A stretch of 64,000 nucleotides of DNA from Loxodes magnus (taxonomy: Eukaryota; Ciliophora; Karyorelictea; Loxodida; Loxodidae), in contig CAMPDV010000008.1 in assembly GCA_946699065.1 (NCBI GenBank), forward strand, positions 496,001 through 560,000. The letters are read 5' to 3'. The notes under the pieces were generated by a model. It ran no database searches. It saw only the letters and a list, made by a program, of their open reading frames with translations, and was not told the origin of the DNA. A program made the position numbers and the translations under genes. Shown here one piece after another: positions 50,201-63,168 of this stretch. Every line of letters starts with the position of its first letter. The stretch's first letter is position 1.

Positions 50201-51535
50201 AAAGCATCCTTGTGATTCTGCTCTTACCTAAGTAATAAGATAGATTTTTGGTCCATTGGCAGTAGAGGCGAAATTACTTATTTAAATAGAATCAGACGAA
50301 ACAAATGAAGCACTGACATAATTATAACCAGCTTGAGGTAACAAACCAGTTACGTAAATTAAGTGGTCGGTATCTGCTTAAATCCCTGTACTTTATTGCA
50401 TTCCTTTCAATTTTATATCAATCCTACCTCCAGCTAGGACTGGATGCTCTAATTGAAAAGAAAAGGTAATAAAAACATTAAGGCCATTAGGGACTTATTT
50501 TTGATTTATGTACTTCACATATTTGTCTTTATTCGTTAAATCACATCCAAAATCGAACGGAATTCCTGTTTTTAAATCACTAGAAAAAGTAACATGCTTT
50601 GATTCATATTTATATACAGGTCCTCCCTCATAAGTATATCTTTAAGTCCATATATCAAAAGCTAGCTGACTTTTGATGAATTTCGCTTGTGGATTAGTAG
50701 CATTATAAATTCTGAAAACTGCATATTTCATATTTTTATTAGAACTCCTAGGGTCTAGATTATTAGCTAAGCCATAAATATTTATTGTTTGTCCTTTTAT
50801 TTAGAAATCTATTTTGTATGAATCATCACTTTCTTGCTAATAAACACTTTTTATTTCGTTTCGAGTTCACTCAGAATACTGTTAGTATCCACTTCCTTAT
50901 CCCATGAATACTGATTTTACATGAGTGACAGTTGATAAATCGAATTTATCAGAAACAGTTATGTAGAAATTATCTCCCCAATACATGGGTTTACTCAAGA
51001 CAATTTAAACCTCAAGAATTGATTTTTCTAGTATTAAGTTTTTCATAGCGCTCTAATTTTCTACGTTATCTTTGTCTAAAGGTGTGAAGAATCGGACTGT
51101 TGCTGACGACAATTCACTTAGCTGCGCTCCAAAGCCCAAGGTTGCAAAATTTCAATTCACGTCTTCTAGCTGTCCTCCAGCATTTTTGGTTCAAAGAGCA
51201 AAAGAGCCTGTTGAAGAGTAAGCACTAGGATTAGTGATTCCTGAAGTAGTAAATGTGTAGCATTATGAATTTCCTATTTAAGTAGCTGTGTAAGATTTAG
51301 CAGAAAAAGAATACTCGCTTGGAAAATCTACAAACACTTAGATAGTTTTTTCCAATAGTTAGTCAAATTTTAAATAGAATGTGTATGTTGCAACAGCAGC
51401 GCCATTGGAAGAGGAAGGAACTATTGGATCTGGATATCATCCTTCATCACAGTATGTAATCCTTCGAGGAAAAGGGTCTTGTAAGGCAAAGCCAACAATT
51501 GAGAGGAAGATCAGTTACAAAATCAACTTTCTCAT
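44240..51535 (-). CDS. giant secreted surface protein, about 2,431 aa
   Basis: One frame of 2,432 codons from ATG 51535 to TGA 44240-44242, with no frame change. It begins with a signal peptide (MRKLILQLIFLSIVGFALQ). The body is Ser/Thr/Tyr/Val-rich and strand-like throughout, with repeated extracellular beta-sandwich-like stretches and scattered Cys (PLCKGCPVTF, GDQRCLDECFSLK). Near the C-terminus FTGLQPGTWYTTCAVAINHY resembles the end of a fibronectin type III-like domain. An acidic run lies near residue 2045. The last residues form a short hydrophobic tail (SASILYIAELLGFLILI) after a charged spacer, compatible with a GPI-anchor signal or a weak membrane anchor. Trp is often TGA. No enzyme motif is visible. 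It is likely a cell-surface coat, adhesion or mating-type-like protein; the role is inferred from architecture only. Confidence 0.85.
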
Positions 51536-52699
51536 ATTTATTAAAAACAATTCAAATTTAATTCATATATCAATTTAAACTTAATAGTTACACTTTAATT
51601 TATTTTCAATTATAACTCTCACAGCTTTTATTTCTAATCATATACAATCTTACTCTACCATCGTTAAGCTGCACAATCATAGCAGCATTAAAACCTATTT
51701 ATACACATGATAGAGTATATTTGAAGCAGCCATGTTTATACAACAGTAAGCTTATAGCTTATTCTTTCTTCCATATTCTCCATATAAATAACTTCTAATA
51801 GTTTAGTTTATAAAATTAAATCATAAGATTCAAGCATAGTAGATGAGCTGTTCTTATATAGTTATAAACTATTGCATATTCTTTGCTGCAATTAATAATA
51901 AAAATTAGGAGGATTGGATTAAATAAAAGCATGGTATTTAATTTATACTATAGTTTAATTTGATTCTTAGAAGATCCTTTATATTTAGTTATTGGTTCAT
52001 TTATTCTTTATTGTATTAAGAGTTAAGTAAATTATTTTCATTCTTAGATATGCGTTTCTTTTAAGCTATATAATTAATTAAAAAATTAACTATTTCTACT
52101 TTGTATGCAAAAATAAGTTTTCCGGTCATCTTTAATCACAAGAATCTAAATTTGTTTCACAATTAGTGCGCATTTAAGAAGGATTAGAGCTAGATAATTT
52201 AAAAGTTTGAGATTATTTATAAAAGCTAATAGCTAGTAATTAAAGTTTAAATTCATAGTAAGTTGAAACAATTAATAGCCAAATGCTTATTTCTCTCAGT
52301 CTTATATAAGAAAAATACTAAAAGCAAATGTAAGTTTTTCCGCTATCTATAAATAGTATTGTGAAGGAAAAACAGAATGAAATGAAATTTCTTAATAAAT
52401 GTAAAATGCAAATATTTAAAGCATAGATAAAGGAACTGTATTAAAACTAATCTTATTGAGTTATTAAAGTTATTTAATAAAAATTAAATTAAAAATATCA
52501 TTTTGAAAGGCAAAGTAGAAAGATTTTGAATAAAGACAGAAAAAACTTTTTATCTTTAGTTTTGTAATTTTTAGTTCCAAATTGGAAGTAATTTAGAGAA
52601 ATATTCAAAAGAAAAAGAGAGTTTTATCAATTTATTAACTCTAAAATACAATAATAAGGGCTTAGTTGAGAAAAAAGTTAAATAAAATAGAAGTTTTAA
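51536..52699. other. intergenic spacer
   Basis: About 1.2 kb between tandem minus-strand genes. A 56-codon minus-strand ORF (51607-51774) is open to TGA but too short to support. No repeat or RNA gene was seen. Confidence 0.45.
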
Positions 52700-54468
52700 T
52701 CATTTGTTGTAGTATTCTTGACTCAAAAACATTATAAGAATAGTTATATCATCAACAACATCATCTTCCTAAATTGTTAATTTTTACTCGCTTCCAATTT
52801 GCTACACTTTCTTTTACTACTTTATCACATGCTGCCATGGCATTGTTTTGCTCATAAAAGGGAATTATCATTCTCATGCACTATATTTAATTTCTTACTT
52901 CATCATTATCAATAAATTCTCAAACTCCATCACTTGCAAGTACAATAAACTTATCATCTGGAGTTATTTCAAATTCAAGAATTTCTATATAAAAATTAAT
53001 ACCTGGCTCAGAAATAACTCCTACTTAAGCTGCAACAGCGTCTCCTAGAGATCTCGACATCGCTAATCCAGGAGCATTTTCATTCTTAAGTCAAACTCTT
53101 GCTGGACCTATAGGATCTCCGTTTTAATCTTTATTTAATATTTTTACCTTTGAAAGGATCAACTCTTCCTCCATTCTTAATTATTCTAGCTTATTCTTAT
53201 TTATCATCAGGTTTATGATCTCTACTTAAGGCTATGCTTTATCAAGAGTTTTTTGCTTTTCTGCACATGATTGCTCTTGAGTCTCCTACGTTCGAACATA
53301 TGAGAAGAGATCCTCTAATCATAACTGTGACACAAGTAGATCCAGAAAAAGAGATATCGATTTATCCATTATTAAGCTCTTAATTAGTTTTCTTAAATCC
53401 TTCTGTAATACATTTCTTTATTACTTCTTTTTCTTATTCTTCATATGGATATCCAGCTTTCTTAACTTTTGCCGGAATTAAGTTTTCTATATGATAAGGA
53501 AGATTCCGCTTTATATAATCACTAACATCATGTCCATGGATGCCATGTCCATCCATAACTGATAGAAATATCATATTCTTTTATTCTACAAAGTCAAAAA
53601 TTTCAAAATGATTATCTTGGTTATTTTTTTTAGGTCTATTTGAAATCTATCCTGTTTTTGACTTCTTAGCTATTTATTACATAACATTTGGAATTATATA
53701 CGGAGTCTAATTATTTTAGCTTTAGTTCTACATTTAGGCGAGGGCATTCAAATGATTTTATGCTATTGATGTAATCTTTGGTACAGTTACAAAATTAGAA
53801 GCTTAAGGTTTCTATTTTAATTAGTATAATTCATTCACAGACTAATTTCTGCTTTTCTACCTTGAAGGACTTTAATTTGTCAACGTAATTAGTCCAGGAG
53901 CTCTGGAATCAAATGAATGTACCCGTTACTCTATTCTATTAGGAAGTAGAATTTGATTACTTTAAATAGAGTTAGGAGCAAGCTTCTTATTATTTTTATG
54001 AGTTTCTTCTAGTTTAGGAAGCTTGACTTTATTAATGGAAAATCCACTTTAGATGTTATTGTTTGATACTTAATTTAAGTAGTCTATTAATTTAGGCTCC
54101 TTATGAGATTTATTCAAGTTTCTCTACTTCTAGGGCGTTTATTTCTTTTATTGCTGTATTTTTAATTCCTCATATTAATTAGCTTTTTAATAAGGTTTGA
54201 AATTATCTTAGGCAAGAACTGAATTTGAGGAAGCAATGTTTCCGTCTAAGCTAAGCCTATGCTAATGTAAGATTTCAGATGAACTAGGAATAATTTTATG
54301 GCTAGTAGGGGCTCTTTATTTGAAGGGAAATATTCCTTTGTTATTAAACGAATCAGATCTAGAGTTTAGCTTTCTAATTTCAATATCTTTATTAAATCTT
54401 GCTTATTTTTCCCTTGATTTGATAGTAGCTTAATGAGGCTTAGACTGGCTTCTCTTTTAAGTTGACAT
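52700..54468 (-). CDS. PP2C-family (PPM) Ser/Thr phosphatase with long N-terminal extension
   Basis: Three exons with two 19-nt introns (53129-53147 and 52769-52787) give 577 codons from ATG 54468 to TGA 52700-52702. The first 250 residues are basic, Ser/Gln-rich and probably disordered. The catalytic domain follows with all metal-binding and phosphate-binding motifs: NNQDNHF, VMDGHGIHG, FSGSTC, VGDSRAI, LSRDHKPD, GGRVDPF, APGLAMSRSLGD, ASDGVWEF and DDITILIMFL. PP2C enzymes are Mn/Mg-dependent monomeric phosphatases. The invariant Trp of SDGVWE is encoded by TGA, and both splice joins are forced by the motif order. The start lies 70 bp from the divergent Sec14-like gene. The N-terminal tail may target or regulate the enzyme. 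No membrane segment. Confidence 0.95.
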
Positions 54469-54538
54469 TTTTATAATTAAAAATTTCCTTAAATTCCATT
54501 TTTGCCATTTCTACATTTCACTACTGAGATTAAAAATA
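54469..54538. promoter_or_regulatory. 70-bp bidirectional promoter region (inferred)
   Basis: Two divergent start codons lie only 70 bp apart, so the promoters must share or overlap. No consensus element could be named. Confidence 0.45.
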
Positions 54539-55852
54539 ATGGAATCGCAATAATAAGTGATAAATAGAGAAAATTACCCTTCTGCATGCGAAGCTTTTAT
54601 TCCTTAAAGTGAAGATATAAAATGATTTTCCTTAAAAAAGGGCCATAGGCTTTTATACGTCAATTAACAGCTTGACTAATTTGAGCAAGAATAGCTACTA
54701 AAGTTCAGATAAAAAGTTAAGGAAAAAAAAATTTAACTTCCTTAATGGGCGGATGATGAATGAGGATTACCAATAAGATTTATGGAAAGCGAAAATTGAA
54801 ATAAGAGTGATGCATTAAAAGCGTTACAAAAATATATCTAGTGAAGAGCGAACTGCTTGCCAATATAATTAGAAAGAGTTCAACCTTTTCTAGTAATGTT
54901 TTATAATACAGAATGTTGGTTTTTCATATTTCTGTGGTAGGACTGTTAAATTTCACCCTGTTTGGATAATATCTATTAAAAAATTTATTGACAGTGGAAT
55001 TTCTTAAGAAGGTCTCTTTGAGACCCTTATTTTTCTTTGCGAATGGGCAAAATAGAACTTATTTATTCCTGGAAAATGCGAATCTTGATGCTTAATAACA
55101 GATTGTGCCGATGTTAAGCTTAAAAAAATAGTTCCTCTAATAAGTGATGTTAACAAGAAAGTAGGAACTCATTATCCTTCTTGTCTATTTAGAAGTTATG
55201 TTATTAATGTACCTAAATCAGTTGAGACAATCTGATCATTAATAAAAATATTCCTTCACGATGTTACAATCATGAAAATAAATATTATAAAGGAAAATTA
55301 TCAAGAAAAGCTAAGAACATTTATTCCCCCTGAAAAACTAGAAAAAAGATTCGGAGGAACTCTCGATGACTTAACTGACCAATTCTTTCCACCAAGATAC
55401 ATGAATTAACTTTTAACTTAATTTATATAAAAAATAACTCAATTAAGTAAGAATCTTTCTAACTCTTACCAAATACAGATTTATATTTAACTAATATTAC
55501 TTCTAAAAATAGCAGTCATTAAGCTAAGTTCATATAATTACTCAAATTAGCATTAATAATTAATTAGATGTTAGATTTACGCTTTTACATTACAGATATT
55601 AAAAGCATATTCCTATTTTACTAAATTTCCTTTAATAAATGCTTCATTAATACTATCTCAATCAAATTATATCAAGACTATTAAAATCATCTGTTATCAT
55701 ATTTATAATTTACTTGTTTTACAGCTAGCTTTGTTTTATTACTATGCATCAATCTTTTTACTTCGTCAGAAAAACTTTTAATAACCCATTACTTCGAAAA
55801 TTATCTAACTATAAATAGTTTTATTTATCTTTAAGGATTTAGAATTAACTGA
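54539..55852 (+). CDS. Sec14-like CRAL-TRIO lipid-transfer protein (C-terminus unresolved)
   Basis: ATG 54539 leads through a CRAL-TRIO N-terminal helix bundle (ALKALQKYIQWRANCLPIQL). A 19-nt intron (54893-54911) then joins to the lipid-binding domain: GRTVKFHPVW, LFRSYVINVPKSVETIWSLI, HDVTIMKINIIKENYQEKL and RFGGTLDDL. Sec14 proteins bind and exchange phosphatidylinositol and other lipids between membranes. The conserved domain ends near 55400 (FFPPRYMN). No TGA follows in any plus-strand frame until 55850. Either a last intron of about 32 nt (55447-55478) leads to the TGA at 55850-55852, adding a hydrophobic tail, or the TAA at 55407-55409 acts as a stop. The end given is the first option and is weakly supported; the core domain is secure. 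Confidence 0.8.
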
Positions 55853-58298
55853 AGGATTTATTAAGAAAATAAAGACACAAAAGTAAAGACTATTTTATAT
55901 GAATATAAGTATCATTAGATTAAAAGTACAGAGAAAAAGGAAAATTTAATAGTAAATAATACTTATTTTTATAAGTAGAAAGAAGTAAAGAAAGCATTAG
56001 AGATAACTTATAGTACTTAGACTAAGGATATTTTATCTTAGCTAATTAGTATGCGCTAATATTACTTGATATATTGATATTATCTACCTTAATAGTTTAA
56101 AATATGATAGAGTGCTTTAAGATTATCAATTGCTATTAAATGCTTTACTTCCATTAAGTCTTCATTTTATTCTTTTACAGTTACATAACTCTTAACTTTT
56201 ATATTTTATTGCTATTATCACTTTTTAGAAACCTCTTCTTTGGTTTGAATCATTTATAAGAACCTTATTAAGTTTAGTTTCAAGGAAAATAGCGGTAAGT
56301 TTTAAATTAAAGCTGATAAATAGAAAAGAAGGTATAGTTTGAATGCTTTAACTAAAGATATCTATTTATTCCTATAATATAAAGCTATAGAGCCTTTTCT
56401 CTATTCTGTTTAATAAACTTACTAACTAAAACTAGGTGCCTTTATAACAGCAAATTAGTAAAATCTAGATGCTTTATTTATATTTGGAAGAAATAGAATT
56501 ACTTATTATCATTTATCAAGAATTACAGAGACAAAATAATAAAATTGATAAGTGAATTTGAAATAAGAAAGAGTAGATAAAGGTAAGGATAGATATAATA
56601 AAGCTATAGCTCTTAGATAAAATCCTAATTAAGCTTTATCTTATCTATTAGTACTTTAATTAAACTTTTGATGTTATCAATCTAATTTATTTAATTGCTT
56701 AAAGATCTAAATTACTAATATTTTAGCTTTATCTTATTTTACAGCTTTGGTGAAATAAAAGTTTAAGATAGTTAGATAACTGGACACATTTTATTTAGAT
56801 TTAAGGAAGGCATAAAATCGATTAAAGGAGGATAGAATAATTTCACTTATGTCATCGTCCTGGTAAAGACAATAAAAGTATTATGAATGAATAAAGCTGA
56901 AAATAGTAAGGAAGTTAGTTATAAAGAAATAGAAAGAGATAATACATAGTAGATATATAGCTGCATTTATATAATAGAAACAAATAATTCTAAATTATTT
57001 GATTCTATATTAATATCTCTATTCAGAATTATTAAATACCCCTTTAAGTGCACTAAGTTCATTAAAGAATAGGTTATTTTAGTTTATCAATAAAATCAAC
57101 ATTATCATCAAAAAGACGTAAGTGAATGGCTTAGTAAATAATTTTACTTTATTATGTGCTATTCATTGTTGATTAGTTAACTCTAACTAATTAACTCAAT
57201 TGAAACTTGAAAAATGATTTAATTAATTAAGCAGAGATAATTTAAAGAACAGTTGATATTATAAAATTAGAATTAACAAAGGACTAATTTAAAGTATTTA
57301 TTTGAATATAGCTAGCTTTTTTATTTTAATATAAGTCTATCATTTAAGTCTCAAAAATTCCAAGCAAAGCAGCTTTTAATAATAATATTTGCTAGTTTAA
57401 TAAATCAGTTTATCTCCTAAATATGCGCTTATAATAGTTTCCTTAATAGATTACATATTCAAACTAAGAGCTGAGACTAATAATACTAAAGAGAGACAAT
57501 AAATACAAATACTTCTGCTTTTTAAAATTAACAATAGTTGATTGATTTAAAATTGCTTAAAAGCTATAGTTGATTAAAAAGTGATTTTATATGGAATACT
57601 AAATAATCTCTTCACTAGATTATTAAAAGATGAAAACTCCAAGCAAAAGCAATATAATATATTATAAAAACATGACTATTAACAATAAAAAACATTAATT
57701 TAGAAAAAAACTAATTAAGCTAGAATAAAGAATACTAGCAATATTCATTTTTAATTATTAGCTTTACATTTATTTTCTTAATTACCTCAACTGCTAATCT
57801 AAATAATAAAGTAATTTAAAATTTACTATTTTATTGCTTTAAGAAATATACAAATCATATTAATACAATCTTTTAAGATTTTCATTTATATATCAACTTA
57901 ATTAATAACATACTTTATAATCAACATTTAGTTATATTTTTAGTAAATAAAGACAACAATAGAAAAAGATAATTTATGAGTAAATATCAAATTTAAGAGA
58001 AATAAGGGGTTTTAATAACTTTGTGGAAAGTTTTATACAATCTCTGCTTAAACTAATAACTATAGGTTAGGAAAATTTAATATTCACTAATAACTAATTA
58101 CGATTAATATTTTCTTTCCCTTATAGATTTAGCAATCATGGATTAGATTATTTTTTAGAGATTTATAAATAAAAGTAAGAATAATGAAGGAAATTATTAG
58201 TAGAAATTAACTTCACATAATTAGTAAAAGCGCATTTACTAATAAGCTAGAAACACATTTAATTAGTATAATTTTATTTTCATATTAGTAGTTAAAAT
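55853..58298. other. long intergenic spacer
   Basis: The longest gene-poor stretch (about 2.4 kb), very AT-rich. TGA triplets occur at about the chance rate in the frame I checked and no protein-like block stands out. A Sec14-frame continuation through it was judged to be noise. No tRNA, repeat array or mobile element was recognised. Confidence 0.45.
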
Positions 58299-61200
58299 AT
58301 GAATAGAGTAATTGAATATTTTTATAAATTTCAGCATAATAAAATATCTCTCAAGTTTCCAGAACAAAATTGAGAAAATATTGAGCCCAAACCTGATATT
58401 TTGCCAAAGGTATTTTTATTTATCTTAGTTTTTCAGTTCTGAAACGCCATAAACCGAATTTTACGTTTAGATTTTAACACTTTAGACTGGAACTAGACTT
58501 TACGCAGGCTGTTTGACGCACAACCACTAAAGCTTAGTGCTAATTTCTCAATTTCCTTTCTATGAACTTTTCCGAACTTTATTATTCATTTTATGAAACG
58601 AAAGTTCAGAATAAATTTAGATTAAGCTTGTTGACTACATGATAAGTGATATACCGATATCACCTTCGAATAATGAATTGGTTGAAATTCAATTTCAAGT
58701 AAAATAGTACTTATTTAGTATAAGTAGCCATTTCTTGCACATGGACTTTACACTTAGGATTTTATTTCGCTGTCTCTCAATAAATAACATTCTGACATTA
58801 TTTGCCTGTGCTGTAACTGAATAGAAAATAATACTATTAAGCACAGATAAAGCTTTACTAACTATAGTAGCTATAAGTATCAGCAAATTGCTGTGGCCTC
58901 TAGAATGATGTCACCCTCTAATTCCCATTTTACCTTTTGTGGATCTTTTCGATTTTCCACTACCTTTTATTTTAGGCTGATGTGATACTAATCTTCCTTA
59001 AATAAATGATGAGAACATAGTAATTGTAGACATCAATAAAGATTAGATATATCTAAATAATTAAATAAAGCAAAAAGAATAAAACTTACCTAAACTTCCT
59101 AGCCATGTTCTCAAGAACTTTAGGAAGAAATTAATGGAAAATGTGAAATTGAACAGACAGCACGAAGAGTTAACCTAATTTTCAAATCCCAAAGTTAAAA
59201 TTACTTCTAATAAGCATAATAAGTCATCATCTCACAAAGCATATAGTTAAAGCGAAGTGCTTGGTAGTTAGGAAGAGTATTTCAATGAAGCAGTTGTAAA
59301 ATCACTATTCCTTTAGTTTTGGGGAAAAGCACTTAAGAACTTCTAGAACTTTATTTAAATTAATGGTAGAATTGATAAAAAAATTATCCAAAACTTTCCT
59401 GAAATTGACTATGACTTTTATAACCAATTATTTGAAACTCAGCAAATTACTAATTTTTCCTCTTAAGTATATAAAAATGAACAGAATGCCCAGAATTTTT
59501 ATGATCTTATAGATCGATTTTCGAAAGATGATCTGCATAATGCTTAATTAACCTAATTCATTCCGCAAAAGTTAATTATAGCACCAACTTTCAATGCTGA
59601 TTATAGAACTGAAAAGAAGCATAGATTTGTTTATAACAAATTTTTAGGTAAAAGCGAAAATAATTTAATAGAGTAGAAAGCTTAACTTATGAAGCTATTT
59701 CAAAAAATTATGGCTTAAGATAAAGGTATGAACTATTTCCTAGGGAAACTAAATTTGAATGATTATAGCGTTTTTAGCTGTGTTAAAGGAGTAAGTCAAG
59801 TTAGCAGTGCATGCGTTTTTTGCAAGTAGTTGTTGTCTTTCTGGAATATACGAAAGGGATTCTCTGCTAATGCGTTTTCACATTGCGAATGTACATTCTG
59901 TGGATAAAAATTTACTCCTTATTTCAAAATAAATCAAAGCAAATTTTAGCTTGAACCTGATGAAATAGCTGTATATGAATATATGTCTCCTACTTTCTTA
60001 AAATAAGAACTGAATGAAATATCTTAACAATAAAAGTAGAAACTTGGAGAAACTTGGATAGAAAACGAACTGTTAAGGCAAACATATCCTAAAATATATT
60101 GGAATCTAGTTTTACTCCTCAACGACCACCTAGTTGACTGCTCGTCAGAGCCTTATCTTATCAGTTTGGAAAATTTTATTTAAGAATCAAAAGAAGATCA
60201 TAGCACATAATTCGAATCCAAACAGATAGAAGAAAAAAATATTGCTATTTAGCAAGAGTCTTTTAATCATTAAATAACACAAACTAGTCAAGTTCAATTA
60301 AGCGTAAGACAAAGTCCAGAAACTGAAAAGATCAAATGACAAAGTCGAACTCCTTAAGGCTAGAAAATTACTACGAGCTTTAAAAATTAGATGATGTTTC
60401 AAGGGTCATAAAAGAAAAGATCAAAAACTACTTAGCATTTTATAACCCAGAATCATATTACTAAATTGAAAGAAAATTTTTTAATATACTAATAAAGAAA
60501 ATCAATGCAACCAAGAACATAAGCTCTATAATCTAAAATCCCTAAAAAAATAGAATAGTGCTTTTAAAATATAACTAACTAGAAACATAAAATACCAAAT
60601 GACAATAAAAATTTAAGTGAATTTAATACTGAATAATTAAGCAAAACTTAAGAGTCTGAAATTATTACACAAAGAACTTATGATAACAATCCAAATCTAG
60701 TTCCGAAACCTAATATTAGACATAAAAATGTTAGCCACACTCCTGTTAGCAAATTTTTATAAAATTATACTAAAATCTAAAAAGTTTTCGAAAAGGAATA
60801 AAAAGTAACACCAAGGCCAATGACTGAAAGAATAAAGAATTTAATAGTAAAATGTGCATAATCAAAAATCTTAATAGATAAAAAAGATTAAAGAATTTAA
60901 ACCAAATAGCAGCAAAAACAAAATTCAAGGACTTTAAATCCTGAAAAAACAAGTGATGTAGTGTTTTCTGAAAATAAGAGTTAAAAATATAAACTTAAAC
61001 CTAATAAAAATAAAAAAAAAATCCTCAAAAAGCAAATAAAAGTAAAAAGTAGCTAAAGTTAACAAAATCCAATAGGATCTTTAAACTAAATTGAGACTCC
61101 AAAAGTTATTCTTATATCTTTGAAAAGTCCTAAAATATATAGTAGAATATCTACCAAACCTCAGTAAACACTAAACTTACTTATTTAATAATAAATTGTT

Positions 61201-61642
61201 ATCTCAAATGTTTTAATCTTCAATTATTAATAATTTATCTTATTATTTAATAAAATTTCCTAATTTTAGTCAAAATAAATAGAATTAAGGCATTAAAGAT
61301 TTAATTTACTAGGCTATTATTATTTTAACTAAACAAGTTATTCAAGAAATCTTTCAATCAATTTTTCACTTTTTTGTCTATAATAAATAATATCTCTCTT
61401 TTGTCTAATTGGTTTACTTATTAATTTAAATATTAGTATCAAATAATTTGCCATAAATTATTTAAAAAAGAATCTTACGATTTTAGGAATATAGATTTTA
61501 TAGAATAGTTGACAGACTTAAGAGAAAGGAATGAAAGCTTAAAATGTTTATTAGGATAATATAGAAATACTTTTAAAACATCCTTATATTTAAATTAGTT
61601 AATTTGGAATTGCTTTACTTTGCTATTATTTCATACTTATGA
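58299..61642 (+). CDS. DENN-domain protein (Rab GEF-like), C-terminus unresolved
   Basis: ATG 58299 and a 19-nt intron (58410-58428) give a frame with the tripartite DENN domain. The uDENN part reads ETPQTEFYVQILTLQTG. The core reads LVLISQFPFYELFRTLL, then FRCLSINNILTLFACAVTEQ, then LLWPLEWCHPLIPILPFVD and FPLPFILGWCDTNLP. The dDENN-like helices follow (NFIQINGRIDKKIIQNFPEI). DENN proteins activate Rab GTPases in membrane traffic. A Cys cluster (CVFCKQ, HCECTFCGQKF, residues 500-545) looks like a zinc-binding site. The C-terminal 350 residues are basic, Lys/Gln/Ser/Pro-rich and disordered. Coding is clear to about 61165. A 16-nt intron near 61129-61144 would lead to TGA 61640-61642; without it no TGA appears until 61510. 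One DENN Trp is TGA. Confidence 0.85.
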
Positions 61643-62710
61643 TTATTTTCCTTTAATTAAATTATAATTATTATTTTCCTTCAGACTTTTTGCTACCATA
61701 CTCTACTAAGTTTAATAAATTATTCATATTAGCAATCTGACTTAGCTTAATAAATTTAAGATATAATTATGTTAAAAGTATAGTAACTTTTAAGTATTAG
61801 TTGTATATCCGTATAATAAGCAATACAAAGCATTAATAGCTAAATTTCTTATGCCAGTTAATTTCTATTTAATATCTATTATCTTTATAATTCTTATTCC
61901 TTATATCCTTCTTTAAGCATAAATCATTATAATTGATTGCAGCAATCATTACTAAGGCCATTTAATATTTATTTTTACTTTGCTATATGCATATTATGAT
62001 AGCATTGCCTTTTACTTTTTTGCTATAACAGATATATCAAGCAAAAGGAGGAAAATACTAAATTGTATAAATCTTGAAAGCATAATCATTTATAATAAGA
62101 TACATTTTATTTATCCTTCTATCAAAAGTAACTATAAAAAAGTACTAATATACATATATCTCTCATGAGTAAGACAAGTATAATATACTTATAGATCTAT
62201 TTCATTCATAATAAGTAGAAACATAAAGTTTGCTTAGAATTATTAAAATAATACAATTTCCTTGATTAAAGTATTGAAGTGCATTATAATTTTAGATGCA
62301 TTAAGGTACCATCTTTATTATAATAGAAGATAAAAAGATTATTCTCTAGTACTTAAAATATAATGCTTTAGGATATAAAATAATTAGAAAAGGCTTTTAT
62401 TCACTCTGAATATTATATTTATTCTGCCTTTTACTTTGGATATTGCTTTTAGCATTAATTATACTTAAAGTATTTTAAAGAACTTATTTATAAGGTAATG
62501 CACTACTAAATGCTAATAGGAAAAATCATTTTTATGAATACTGCGAAGTTTTTATGAATGTAACTGAGTCTTTAACTAACCATAAGAAAAGTAAAGCTCC
62601 TAATTTGAAAGCTTATATAAAAAGATAAAAAGTAAAACAAAGAGAGTTGCAAACTAATATCCAAATAATCCCTTATTCAATTAAAAATCCAAACTTGTTA
62701 TATTTTAAAA
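61643..62710. other. intergenic spacer
   Basis: AT-rich DNA. A 62-codon standard-code ORF at 61980-62168 has no protein-like extension. No repeat or RNA gene was recognised. Confidence 0.45.
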
Positions 62711-63168
62711 ATGGGGAGTAAAAACTCTAAATAGGAACTGTCGAATGAATTAAAATGCAAAATAATAAGCATCTTCGCAAAAATGGATAAAGATAATTCT
62801 ATGTCAATTGACTTTAATGATGCCCTAAAGGTAAAATTTCTATGTAGTGATTTAATTCAAATTATGCATATGTAAATACACTCGCAATGTTTCAAAGCTT
62901 TGGAAAGGTAACTAAGAGCAAAAAGAAAATTGATAGTCTAAAGATAAATTTGGATGAATGAATTTAATTTTGGATTGGTATTAAGGAATCTGGATATACA
63001 GAAAAAGAAATTTTAGATGAGATTGAGCAAATTTAAAGTGGAAGTTCGTGGGTCAAATTCTCCTTTAGATAAATTCCAAGCTCACCAAGAAAAAATAACT
63101 TATCAAGCATCTCTTATTCTAATGAGTATATTGGTTCAAATTCTAAAGTTTCCTTTAGTATTGATTGA
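62711..63168 (+). CDS. EF-hand calcium-binding protein with myristoylation signal
   Basis: Two exons with a 17-nt intron (62831-62847) give 147 codons from ATG 62711 to TGA 63166-63168. The N-terminus MGSKNS is a good N-myristoylation site (Gly2, Ser6). EF-hand 1 is IFAKMDKDNSMSIDFNDALK, with Ca-ligand positions Asp, Asp, Ser, Ser and a final Asp in place of the usual Glu, which may change metal preference. A second hand (DSLKINLDEWIQFWIGIKES) looks degenerate. The tail is Ser-rich (SSPRKNNLSSISYSNE), a possible phosphorylation site. Several myristoylated EF-hand proteins act as Ca-dependent membrane switches, and this is a plausible role. TGA encodes Trp in LDEWIQ and right after the intron. 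Confidence 0.85.

Noticed and set aside
51607-51774. 56-codon minus-strand ORF upstream of the giant gene
   Set aside because: Balanced composition but too short to separate from chance, and no homologue is recognised.
55690-55860. Minus-strand segment resembling a histone-fold helix (DEVKRLMHSNKTKLAVKQVN)
   Set aside because: Only about 30 residues look convincing, with no acceptable start or upstream exon.
55441-58298. Continuation of the Sec14 frame through the long spacer
   Set aside because: TGA appears at about the chance rate and the sequence has no ordered motif, so it is read as non-coding.
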